Shown piece after piece: positions 1 through 11,078 of a stretch of 64,000 nucleotides of DNA. The DNA is from Balanoglossus misakiensis (lineage: Eukaryota > Hemichordata): contig CM082577.2 of assembly GCA_040954595.2 (NCBI GenBank), positions 16,244,001 to 16,308,000 of the forward strand. The letters run 5' to 3'. Within the stretch, counting starts at the first letter, position 1; every line of letters starts with the position of its first letter. The position numbers were made by a program, and so were the translations under genes. The notes beneath the pieces were generated by a model. The model worked only from the letters and a program-made list of their open reading frames with translations, made no database searches and was not told the DNA's origin.

Positions 1-146
1 GATCTGGACATCATCTTCATGGCTTGTCTTTCCTACTCCTTTCCTTCTGCTCCCTTTTGGTGTGAATTTACGATATGAATTCTTTTCCTCTTTGAATGCA
101 CTGAATGACTTTACTCGACCAAACATCTTTTCTGCATATGTTGAAA
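1..146 (-). CDS. Possible second exon of the TDP-43-N-domain gene (partial)
   Basis: On the minus strand a pyrimidine-rich acceptor (ATATTTTTCAG) is followed by 146 bases that stay open to the window edge. The phase is exactly the one needed by the upstream exon, which leaves one base over. The peptide is basic and reads VSTYAEKMFGRVKSFSAF at its start. It contains no RRM sequence, so if it is the true next exon the protein is not an ordinary TDP-43. A later acceptor at 131 is in the same phase. I do not recognise this peptide; the exon call rests only on splice signals and phase. Confidence 0.35.
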
Positions 147-275
147 CTGAAAAATATGGATAATAACATAAAATTGTTATAACCAGAGATAAACTGAGGT
201 TTAAAGAATAGGTTCCATATCTAAGTAGATAGAAAAAAGTACAGTAAGTCAGAAAGCTTCAGCATATCACTCAGT

Positions 276-421
276 GATTAAAATCAGATGTAGGGAACAG
301 CGACGTCCTTTACTTAAGTGGTACGATATTCTTATGCTGTCGCCTCACACTAGGCGAGAGCATAAGAATACCGCACCGCATAATTAAAAGACGTCGCCGT
401 TCCCTACATCTGATTTTAATC
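276..421. repeat. Foldback MITE, full-length hairpin
   Basis: The two ends are inverted copies of one another over about 25 bases (GATTAAAATCAGATGTAGGG on the left). The interior also pairs, around ATTCTTATGCT and AGCATAAGAAT near 329-370, so almost the whole 146 bp can fold on itself. There is no coding capacity. This is the usual form of a non-autonomous DNA transposon; the superfamily cannot be assigned from one copy. Confidence 0.8.
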
Positions 422-660
422 AGATTGATAAATCGTGTATGAAAAACAGACAAAAATGTTTCAACACATAAGACAATTTGGAGAAGCAGCCAAAAGCCTA
501 TGCTGTGATCAATACTGTTTATTGCTTTATTGGCTTGCAGTTAAAAAGCAAATATCTAATTGAATCAAATCGTTTCGAAGCACACCCACACTCATGCCCC
601 CCTGTCCCTAAAAATAATGGTATCATACAGGGGCTAAGGGACTGGTCAGTTTCTTCAGTC

Positions 661-676
661 GGGGGGGGGGGGGGGG
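661..676. repeat. Poly-G run of 16
   Basis: This is an uninterrupted run of G. A second, interrupted run lies near 992-1003. They fall in the putative intron of the TDP-43-domain gene. Such runs are prone to assembly length errors. Confidence 0.9.
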
Positions 677-1276
677 CAGTGGATTATAGGGGGTCACCTT
701 GATTTGGAAATGCTGAATGAGGGACTAAAATTGCTTTTGAGTACACAAAAATTCAGTTTCAAGCTCTTTATACTACAAGATTTTCTAACGTGGAAGGGGA
801 CAACCCTCCCACCCCCTTCACTTCTCTTGATTACTATGTCTGCCAATTATTGTAATGACTTGCATATTTTGTTTATTCATGTTATATTTAATTATTTAAA
901 TTAATGCATAAATGCAAATTGTTATGTTATTCATTCCCTAAGTTTTTGAAAGTTGGTATGGGAGGTGTCACCAACTTTTAAATGTTCAATGAGGGGGGGG
1001 GGGTGGGGTTAGCCACATTTTGATATCAACAAAATAGAATCCACCCCGGCTGAAGAAATGTCCCTAAAGACGTGCACTATTAAATTGACCTGATCTGCAT
1101 ATCACTTCGTACACGCTCTGTGTTTCTGGCGTTACACGTCTCGGACGGGCATGCGGGGCTAGGCTAGATCCGCATCAGCTGTACGCTGGAAGCGATTCGT
1201 GAATAATCCAGGTTTTGTAAATCTCTCAGATTACAAAATAAAGAAACACACGTAGACGGTAGAACAGACAACTTAC

Positions 1277-1592
1277 CGGGAGTAACTTTACCGGCACTGG
1301 CATCACCCCCTTTACCACTAGATGCAGGAGAATTGGCATATACAACCTCAAGTTGATTACCATGTACCCGGGCCCATCCATTATTTGGTGGATAAATGAC
1401 ACCATTCACACATCTGAGGCCACGAATTGTGAGGCATCCATCGATGACATTGACAGTTCGGTACCTTACACCACAGGCTCCGGAAAATTGGCACTGAACA
1501 GTGCTTAACAATAAAGTTTCGTCTCGTTCGAGCGGCAACTCGACGGTTTGGCCGCTCTGCTTGTCCGTAACGACGATGTACTCTTCGGTCAT
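1277..1592 (-). CDS. TDP-43-type N-terminal domain, first coding exon
   Basis: The exon starts at ATG (1592) and ends at a strong donor CCCG|GTAAGT; a weaker in-phase-different donor lies at 1292. The 105-residue product begins MTEEYIVVTDKQSGQTVELP and continues with LLLSTV, FSGACGVRYR and a GxIYxPxxGW segment. That order and spacing is the ubiquitin-like N-terminal oligomerisation domain of TDP-43 (TARDBP). In the family this domain mediates head-to-tail self-association and is normally followed by two RRMs. No RRM is encoded in this window. The start is chosen because the domain begins at residue 3 and upstream sequence is AT-rich non-coding. It could be a TARDBP orthologue or a fusion gene that borrowed the domain. 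Confidence 0.8.
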
Positions 1593-1699
1593 GGCAGAGG
1601 TTTAGGAGAAAAACGTTGCTGTGGCATGGCATGGTGGGATACTTCAACTTCCGCCGCCGTTAAAAAAATTTTTGTGCTTGTCGAAAAAAAAGTTTCACT

Positions 1700-2230
1700 G
1701 TTCCCTAAAAAGTTACAAAGTAGCACTTGAAAAAAATAATAGCGCCCCCATGAAAAAGTTTGTCAGTAGCAATAGAAAGAGCGCCCCCATAAGTTGTGTA
1801 ACTAGAAATTAGATAAAAATATATTTACATCTGTAAAATACAATTTTCACCCGCGAAAAGTAATGTTACTTAAAAAAAGTTTTACAAAATTAAATATTTC
1901 TTTCCGAAAATAAAAAAAATTCTATGTAGTGTAGATAATATTTTATCTCAAGTGTTAGAAGTTTATTTTGGAAAAAAATCTTAAAATTTTACTCTCGGAA
2001 AAAATAAAATTGGCTTTCGGAAATTAAACTTTTTTTCTCTAAAATAAGAGTTGTGTAAAGTAAATATAAAGTTTTACTGTCAAAATTAAAAAGTTTACTC
2101 CACTGAAATTGAAATTGTGTGCGTCAAAATTATAGTTGCCTTCACCAAAACTTAAGTTTACTTTTGGGAGAAGATATTGTCTATAATTTTGAAAGTTTAA
2201 CTTTCAAAATAATATTTTAGGCCTGACATG
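1700..2230. other. AT-rich spacer without a gene
   Basis: The stretch is dominated by A and T tracts, with many short AAAGTTT and AAATTTTA blocks. No open frame or RNA gene is visible. It separates the divergent 5' end of the TDP-43-domain gene from the transposase-like gene at 2.3 kb. Confidence 0.6.
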
Positions 2231-2300
2231 AGAGGGCCACCGTAAGAAACAGTCTCAGTGTAGTATTGAACCACTGCGTGCACCAACGTTTGATTCTGTC

Positions 2301-4230
2301 ATGAAGTATATTGCTGCTACAGATGTAATCAAGCCCGTGTATCAGCCATTGAACAATGCACTAAAAGAGAAAGGTGATTTCAGCCCATTGCTTTTGGATG
2401 AATTTGCAAGTGATGACCGCTATGAAAGACGCAAGTATATACAGGATTTGACATTGTCTGTCCTCACAATGCTGTATAGAATGTCGTATGGTGGCAGGAT
2501 TGGTACACTTTCGTTTATTTGGTCTGTTCCCCCTGGAAGTACTGGTACACAAGATGTAGAAACCAGAAATGCTCAACTGGTTGCTGGTATCATCGAAAAA
2601 CTTCCAGTATACTCAACACGTGCTATGCATCGTGACTTTATAAACAAATACAGCAACCACCTGAAGGGGTCAACAGCAGTTCTACGTCAGATGTACCATG
2701 AGTTGACAGGGGACAGCACAGCATCAGAGACAAGTGAACAAACTGAGATTGACTTAAGAGCAGCTGAGATACTCCTTGGGTCTGATGACCCAAACTTGCT
2801 ATTGGATTACAGGAAATCAAATGGCAAACCAGGATCAACTAACTTTCAAGTCTTTTACGATGAATGTGAGAAGTATTTTGAAGAGCATCTGAATCCAGCT
2901 GTCAATGACAGAAGGCATGGTGATGAGCTTTACATACCTATTGCTACACCTATTGAAGACCTTCGATCTGAAGTAGCCATACGTCTACCACCAGATACTC
3001 CTGTTCCAAGCACTTCCACACTACGGCTTCAGTTTCATCCAATGAATGAATACGCAAATACTGCATTACGCTATACTGGCAGATTTAACATCAAATTCTA
3101 AGTGCAGTCAAGAATTTCCAGAATGGATCATCCACATTCAAAATATGTGTTCACACAGTACAGATATCTAAAGGAAATGTTGGTGAAATTCCGCAGCAGT
3201 GCCACATTTTGTTGCTTGGATGACAAATCAATCATCCCACTTGGTGAACCTAACCTATCCATTGCAACTGGTGTCCGTGGTCATAACCGTGTACTTGCAC
3301 CAATGTTTGGTCCAAGACTTGCTGCTGCAGATCATGATTTTCATGTTGCTGGACTTGTACCATCAGTAGCACTGGTGACAAATATTCCAGAGAATGCTAG
3401 TGATAGCTTTTTCACAGGGAATATTCATGTAACAACAAAGGATAAAGTGTTTCAACCATCTACACCTCTCAGGCAAGCAACTGAACTTTGCAAGATATTC
3501 CGTGGTGCCAAATCAGCAGATGGTACAAAACTGAGTGATGAAATTCTAGCCATTTTTACAGATGGCGGTCCTTATCACCGTGTAACCTATGAGAGTGTCA
3601 TATTGGCTCTTATTGCCCTGTTTATGTGCACTGATGTTGACATGCTGACAGCTCTACGCACAGCACCTCACCATAGCTGGGTTAATCCTGCAGAGAGATG
3701 TATGTCAATACTGAATTTGGCTATTCAGCATGTAGCTCTAGCTCGGCGCAGCATGGATGAACAGTTTGAAACTATGGTCAGAAATAAATCCCGTCTTACT
3801 GCAGTAAGAAATGTTGCTGAAAGACGTCCAGCCTTCAAAGAAGCATTCAGCGAGTCAGTTGAGCCAGTAATAGCCACAGTAGCTCAGCGTTTCAGTCGGA
3901 TGAAACTCAAAGACCAGCCTCTGTCTGTACATGATGCTGCAACTGATGATGAAATAGATGCCATGATGGATCCTGCCCACCTGTATTTGGATGACTCACT
4001 GTCAAGAAAGTCAACTAGCAATGAAATAAAAAAGTCTACTGGTTTCCAGGACTTCATTGCTAGTCATGGAAAAAGTACACACTATGCTTTTCAGCTGAAG
4101 AAATGTTCCAGTACCTACAGCAAATCCAGTACGCATGGATGCAGAAGCATTTGCCACATTACACTTCCTACCAGATCCAATGCCAGATGACACTGGGGCC
4201 CACTACAAGCCTTTTTCTGAGGTGTGTGAC
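2301..4230 (+). pseudogene. Broken transposase-like gene of an uncharacterised family
   Basis: One frame is open from 2301 to 4190 except for a single in-frame TAA at 3099-3101, which sits inside otherwise continuous protein sequence (FNIKF-stop-VQSR). Near 4100 the coding signal moves to a second frame (EMFQYLQQIQYAW) and near 4135 to a third (LHFLPDPMPDDTGAHYKPFS), so there are also two frameshifts. Conserved-looking motifs are TDGGPYH with Asp at 3561 and SWVNPAER with Glu at 3693. Asp, Glu and their spacing could be part of an RNase H-fold DDE core; that is inference. I believe related proteins are common as unnamed genes in marine invertebrates, but I cannot name the superfamily. A spliced upstream exon is possible because an acceptor-like TATTTTAG precedes 2220. 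Confidence 0.6.
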
Positions 4231-4244
4231 ATCTATTGTTTATT

Positions 4245-4412
4245 GGGGGCACAAGCGCCCTCAGGCGGCTTGTGCCCCCATTGTTATTGTTGGAATATTT
4301 CTTCTTTATTAGGGCCCAAGCGCATACCAGCGCTTGGGCCCTATTGATTTCGTTGGGGTTTTTCAGTCTTTCTTTCTTTAGGGCCCAAGCGCACGCAAGC
4401 GCTTGGGCCCTA
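4245..4412. repeat. Three successive perfect-arm hairpins
   Basis: Three stem-loops are seen: 4245-4279 (GGGGGCACAAG paired with CTTGTGCCCCC), 4310-4342 and 4380-4412 (both AGGGCCCAAGCGC paired with GCGCTTGGGCCCT). The same GCTTGGGCCC half recurs at about 5835, 7500 and, altered, 8717 at the ends of the long repeat units that follow. They look like ends of a repeat family. Confidence 0.8.
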
Positions 4413-4429
4413 TTGGTTTCGTTGGAATT

Positions 4430-7400
4430 TTTCTTTCTTTCCGGCTTTCTTTCTTTCTTTATTCTTGTGTCAATTCTTTGGGCAACGAGATCTCAGACAC
4501 CGCTGCAGGTACACTTCTCAAACTTGCTACAGTGGTCAAGGTCAATGAGTAGATGTGCAGTGACTTGTGAATACTTAATTAGTCACGTGACCTGGCGGCC
4601 ATATTGGATTTTCTGAAAAAAATCAAATCTCAGATCTCAGAAACTACAAGTCAGATCGACTTCAAATTTGGCATGCAGGTAGACTACCTTCTACCCATCA
4701 TTTTTGTAATTGGAAATTTTGCTGTCAATGTTGCAGTTTTTTTGCTACAATTTTTTTTCTGAAATCTAGCTTAAATTTCAAAAATCTTCTTCTCCAGAAC
4801 CGGTGATAAGCGAGACACAAGGTTTGGGGTATGTGGTCACCTAACTGATGTCTATCAAGTTTGCGAAGATCATTGTGATTGGTCGGAGATTATGGCGGCC
4901 ATATTGGATTTTCGAAAAACCATAATTAAACTCCAAAAATCTTCTTCTCCAGAACGGGCGATGACTGAGTCGCAAGATTCGGGGAGTATGGTCACTACAC
5001 TGATGTCTATCAAGTTTGCAAAGAGCATTGTGATTGGTCGAAGATTATGGCGGCCATATTGGATTTTGTAAAAAGCAGTGAAAAATTAAAATTCCTTTTT
5101 CTAGTATAAAAATTGATAGCATACAAATTCTTTTAATGGATATCATTCGTCATATGACTACAATATGTTACAAATTTTTGGCGATTTTTCACATGACCTT
5201 TGACCTACTTTTCACACATTATTATTTCTGCATATCTAATTCCAGGCTAACCTATAGGGCTAGACGTTTGGTTTTTGATGCATGTGGATTAGTGTGTGAT
5301 CAAAATATTTTGCTACTTTTCATGACCCCTTTGACCTCTGCCGACCTCATTAATTATGTGCATAGCTAATTACAGGCGAACCAATACAGCTAGAGGTTTG
5401 GTTTTTGTTGAACATGGACCAGTATGGGGTCAAAATTTTTTGCCCAAATGTTGGGTGACCTCTGGTGACCTTTGACCTACTTTCGCATATCTCAACGTCC
5501 AGAGCAGATACAGCCTTGGCATTTGGCAGGATGGGACCTAAATGTAAAGCCAAATTTTTGGATCACCTGTGACACCTGCTGACCTCATTAAATATGCACA
5601 TACCTAATTACACGCGAACCAATAGAGCTAGAGTTTTGGCTTTTGTTGGACATGGCCCAGCATGGGTCAAAAATTTTTGCCCAAATGTTGGTGATCTCAG
5701 GTGACCTTTGACCTACTTTACCCTATTTCAGCCGCAAAAATACACACGTCCTTGTTATGTCATGAGATAATACACCCGATAGAAAATTCTGTTTCTTCTC
5801 ATTCATACTGCGCATATATAATTCAAGATCAGCGCTTGGGCCCGACAATGCTGCTCGCAGCTTTAATTCTTTCTTTCTTTCTTTATTCTTGGTTCCATTT
5901 TTCGGCCACCTAAATCTCAAAAACTGCAGCACCAACCAGGCTGAAACTTGGTAGGCAGATAGGGGCCAATGAGTAGATGTGCAGTGGCTCGTGAATATTT
6001 AATTAGTCACGTGACCTGGCGGCCATATTGGATTTTCTGAAAAAATGCAAATCTCAGATCTCAGAAACTACAAGTCAGATTGACTTCAAATTTGGTGTGC
6101 AGCTAGTATACCTTATGCCCATCATTTTTGTAATTGGATATTATGTTGTCAATGTTGCAGTTTTTTTGCTACAGTTGTTTTTCTGAAATCTGGTCAAATT
6201 TTCAAAAATCTTCTTCTCCAGAACCGGCGATAACCGAGTCACGCCATTTGGGGTATGTGGTCACCTAACTGATGTCTATCAAGTTTGCGAAGATCATTGT
6301 GATTGGTCGAAGATTATGGCGGCCATATTGGATTTTCGAAAAACCATAGTAAAACTTCAAAAATCTTCTTCTCCAGAACGGGCGATAACCGAGTCACAAG
6401 ATTTGGTGTGTGTGGTCATTAAACAGATGTCTATCAAGTTTGCGAAGGGGAATGTGATTGGTCGAAGATTATGGCGGCCATATTGGATTTTGTGAAAATC
6501 GATTAAAAAGTAAAAATTCCCTTTCTAGCCTAAACATTGATAGCACAGAAATTCTTTTTATGGATATGAATCATCATATGACAAGAATTAGCTATAAATA
6601 TTTTGGTAATTTTGGCAATGACCTTTGACCTACTTTTGACGTATCATTTTTCTGCATATCTAATTCCAGGCTAACCAATAGGGCTATAAGTTTGGTTTTT
6701 GATGTATGTGGATTTGTATGTGATCATAAAATTTTGCTACTTTTCATGACCCCTTTGACCTCTGCTGACCTCATTAAATATGCACATACCTAATTAATGA
6801 TGAACAAATAGACCTAGAGGTTTGGTTTTTATTATACATGGACCAGTATGGGGTCAAAATATTTTGCCCAAATGTTGGGTGACCTCGGATGACCTTTGAC
6901 CTACTTTTGCATATCTCGACATCCACAGCAGATACAGCCTTGGCGTTTGGAGGTATGGGGCCATAATGAAAAGCCAAAGTTTTGGGTCATCTGTGACACC
7001 TGCTTTACTCATTATTTATGTGCATACCTAATTCCGGGCTAACCAAAATGGCTAGAGGTCTGGTTTTTGTTGGGACATGGACCACTATGGGTCAAAATTT
7101 TCTGCCCAAATTTTGGATGACCTCAGATGACCTTTGACCTACTTTTGCATATCTCAGCATCCAAAGCAGGTACAGCCTTGGCATTTGGCGGTATGGGGCC
7201 ATAATGAAAAGCCAAAGTTTTGGGTCACCTGTGACACCTGCTTTACTCATTATTTATGTGCATACCTAATTCCGGGCTAACCAAAAGGGCTAGAGGTCTG
7301 GTTTTTGTTGGGACATGGACCACTATGGGTCAAAATTTTCTGCCCAAATTTTGGATGACCTCTGGGTGACTTTTGACCTACTTAACACTATATCAACACC

Positions 7401-8750
7401 AAACATAGATATAACCTTGATATTTCATGGGATAAAACACAGCATTATGTTTCTACTCATTAATTATGTGCATATCTAATAATCAGATCAGATAATAGAG
7501 CTTGGGCCCGGACAATGCTGCTTGCAGCTTTAATTCTTCTTCTTCTTCTTCTTCCGAGAAATTCGGCCAGGTAGATCTGGAAAACCGCTGCACCTAGGGG
7601 GCTGAAACTTGGTAGGGTGATAGGGGCCAATGAGTAGACGTGCAGTGGCTCGTAAATATTTTAATTAGTCACGTGACCTGGCGGCCATATTGGATTTCCT
7701 GAAAATCGTCAAACGAGTCCTTCTCAAAAACTGCTGGGCCGATCGAGTTCAAATTTGGTGTGCAGGTAGCCTACCTTCTGTCCATCATTTTACTCCATTG
7801 AAATCATGACGTCACACATAAAGTTTTTTTGCTACAATTGTTTTTCTGAAAAACTACTTAAAACTTTAAAAATCTTCTTCTCCAGAACCAGCGATTGCCG
7901 AGTCACGGGATTCGGGGTATGTGGTCACCTAACCTATGTCTATCAAGTTTGCGAAGTGCACTGCGATTGGTCGATCATTATGGCGGCCATGTTGGATTAT
8001 CGGAAAACCATTGAAAAATGAAAATTCCGTTTTGTAGCCAAAATGTTGACAGCACGGAAATTCTTTTTTTGGATATGAGTCATCATATGACCGGAAGTTG
8101 TCACAATTTTTCAGGGCAATTTTCACATGACCTTTGACCCAGTTTTAAAACAACTAATTATATATGCATATTCCCCATACCTCCTCTTGTCAAAGCACCA
8201 CACTCATGAATTTTGTGGACATGGGTACCAATGCTGCCAGGACATGACACAAATATTTTGGTAATTTTGGCAATGACCCTTGACCTTTTTCTGAAACATC
8301 ATTTTTCTGCATATCTAATTCCAGGCTAACCAATAGGGCTAGAGGTCTGGTTTTAGTTGGACATGCCCACTCTGTGGTCAAAATTTTATGCCCAAATTTT
8401 GGGTGACCTTGGATGACCTTTGATGTACATTGCCATATCTCAGCATCCACAGCAATTAGAGTCCTGGCTTTTGGGGGGGGGCGGTGGAGCACATACATGT
8501 ATGGAGTCTTACACAAGACCTCATTAATTATGCACATACCTAATTCTAGGCGAACCAATAGAGCTAGGGGTCTGGTTTTTGTTGGATCTAGGCTAGTATG
8601 GGGTCCATTTTTTGCCCAATTTTGGGGTGACCTCAGGTGACCTTTGACCTACTTTCCCATATCTTGGTATCCCCAGCATATACAGCCATGGCGTTTGCTG
8701 GTCACCATGGGAACCTGCTTGTGCCCCGCCAACGCTGCTTGCAGCTTTAA
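4430..8750. repeat. Three tandem diverged copies of a 1.2-1.7 kb repeat
   Basis: Three units run about 4430-5850, 5850-7530 and 7530-8750. Each opens with a TTTC or TTC microsatellite, then a segment containing CAATGAGTAGATGTGCAGTG and GTCACGTGACCTGGCGGCC. Next come blocks ending in GGCGGCCATATTGGATTTT, then several 200-bp subrepeats with TGACCTTTGACCT and CATACCTAATTCC. Each ends at a GCTTGGGCCC half-hairpin plus GCTGCTTGCAGCTTTAA. No coding frame runs through it. It looks like a non-autonomous interspersed repeat that expanded in tandem or inserted into itself. Confidence 0.75.
5194..8650. promoter_or_regulatory. Cluster of DR1-type nuclear-receptor motifs
   Basis: TGACCTTTGACCT, the complement of two AGGTCA half-sites one base apart, is found at 5194, 5466, 5702, 6619, 6890, 7128 and 8638. 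A one-base variant is at 8128, and further variants near 5325, 7364, 8270 and 8414. In animals this DR1 layout binds RXR, PPAR, HNF4 and COUP-TF receptors. The match is exact; whether any is bound is unknown, and the sites recur because they sit in repeats. Confidence 0.4.
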
Positions 8751-10570
8751 CCCTTAGAATGCCATAGACTTTTATGCACTGCTACTCCCCATTGCCAAGA
8801 TATTTTCAGAACATACCAAAGATATGTTTCATCTATTTGAACTGACTATAGTTCTCTGTCTGTTTGAAAAAACTCTGTAAACCCTATATGAATTTCCATC
8901 TACATAAAACGGAGAAGCCAACAGTTATATTGATGTCAATGTTATGTCACCTAAAATCTGTAAAAATGGGCTAAAACATCCATTTTTGGTCAAAAAATTT
9001 ATGAAAATATTTATTAGGCTGTAAAATTTAAACAAATTGTCGAATTGCTGTCAAACTTGCAGAACATTTTAAGAATGTGCATCTTCATATTTTGAAGTCA
9101 TCATTTTGTTTATTTTATTTTGGTAAACATAAACAAACAATAAACAAACGTACATTTGCATATGTAAATAAAAATATTTTACTATTGACCTTTACTGAAA
9201 TGATTCAATACATGTAGATCAAAAACAAAAGTTATCAACAAAATAATAAAAAAAAAATGGCAAAACAACATCATTGCAATACTCAGGGAAAAAAACAGAT
9301 ATACCACATCTTTGCTTCATTTCAAATAAATTGTGTGTCAACTTACAAATAACAACTAAGTCTAACCACTGTCACTACCCCATATCGCATGCGGGTAAAT
9401 GCATGTGCAACTATATCAATTTGTACTGAAGAGTATTTTCAACAGAAGAATATCTTAGCAGAGTTTTTTGTAAGTGTTTTTGAGAAAGCGGACAGTGAAA
9501 TTCATGATACTCTCATCCACAAGAATAAAAATGAGATCAGCGATATGCCGTGAAATTTGTTTACCGTAACCGTCAAAATCATGTATCGGCCGACATACAA
9601 ACTTACATGCAAAAAGGCCGGCCTCGATCGTCTGGATAAGAGATCAAACATTAAAAAAACACACCAAATTTTACTTTCAGTAGGTGATATCATGTGCCAT
9701 TTGACCATTTTGGTGTAGTTGGCAAAAATTACGTAGCTTTTTGAACTCTTATGACAGTTTCTGCTGCTCCGATCTGCACTGTCTCTTGACCTCGTCTCGT
9801 GACCTTATGACCTACTTCAAAACTTACACTCGATCTATATTTACATCATATTTTTCACAAAACTTTTGTCAAAAAATCACCAAATCTTTTCTTTTATCAT
9901 TATCTGAAAATATTTTGGGGACAAAATAACATGTTTACTATTCCTTTATTTCAAAACACTTTGCCTAGTATCGCGAGGATGGCCAGCCGTTGGGATCATG
10001 ACCTTTGCGTTCCATTCATAAAGTTTGCCAACGTAGAAAAGTTCGCATAAATTAACCCAAATTTCTATTTAGGGAACGGATGATGTAATGATTTAGTCCA
10101 TATATGGTAGAAAACAAGGTTCAAAGGTTATAAGAAGGAAATCTTTGTCAGGTGACTTCAAAATAGCGGGAAATCACATTCTAAACTGAGGGGGGATGAG
10201 CGAGACTTGTGTACGAATATATTCGGGCGTGGCAGTGAGAGTGGGTTGGGCATGTACGAATATATTCGGGCATGGCGTTTCAAGGGTTAATTGTATATTA
10301 GGATTGTCTGTATATGTACACCTGATTCTAGGAATTTTGTCCCCCCTACAACTGAGATGGTGTATACATACATGTTTAGTCTACCTGTGACAATTTTTAT
10401 GACTCTTTTTATTTGAGCTGATTAACTAATACTATATGGGTAAAAATATATTTTCTGAATGAATGGACATTTAGAAAGAAAACAAATGTTCCTTTTATGA
10501 ATGTCAGAATTGATTAACTTGTCAAAATATATAAAAGTCAAGTCTCCTTTTTTCTAAAATATCACATTTT
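8751..10570. other. Unique-looking AT-rich region without a gene
   Basis: No open frame with coding character is seen. A short direct repeat occurs at 10210-10228 and 10253-10271 (TGTACGAATATATTCGGGC). Poly-A and poly-T tracts are frequent between 9000 and 9300. Confidence 0.5.
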
Positions 10571-11078
10571 AATAATATTGCAGGTTTATGGGACACAGAC
10601 AACAGATGTACACAGACCAAGCCTGAATGAAACTGTGGAGTCAGCAACAGACAAGAGCAACCACAAACTTCTGATTGCTGTTAACGCTATGCAGCCCAGC
10701 TCATTTGCATAACAATGCACAGTGGAGACCAGAACTTTCCACTCTATTCCGAAAATATTATTCAATGACTGACAGGGATTTCTTTTATTCAATATAACCA
10801 AACAAGAGCTAAAAAATGACTATAGCAACAAATATTTATACGAAAGCTAAAAAAAATATGCTTTCAAATGATGCTAAAATGAAAATGAAAGCAAATAAAT
10901 TCAATTACACTTTACCTGTATGAACATGTTAGAATACTGTTGGGGGCGAATTTTAAACACTTTTCAGTTTCAACAACTTCGAATAAAACATAATTATAAA
11001 ACGTATATATAGTCTGGTTTTCCTATTTACAATCCATTAGTTCCTTTACACTTTACTGTAGACACACAGTCACTGGCA

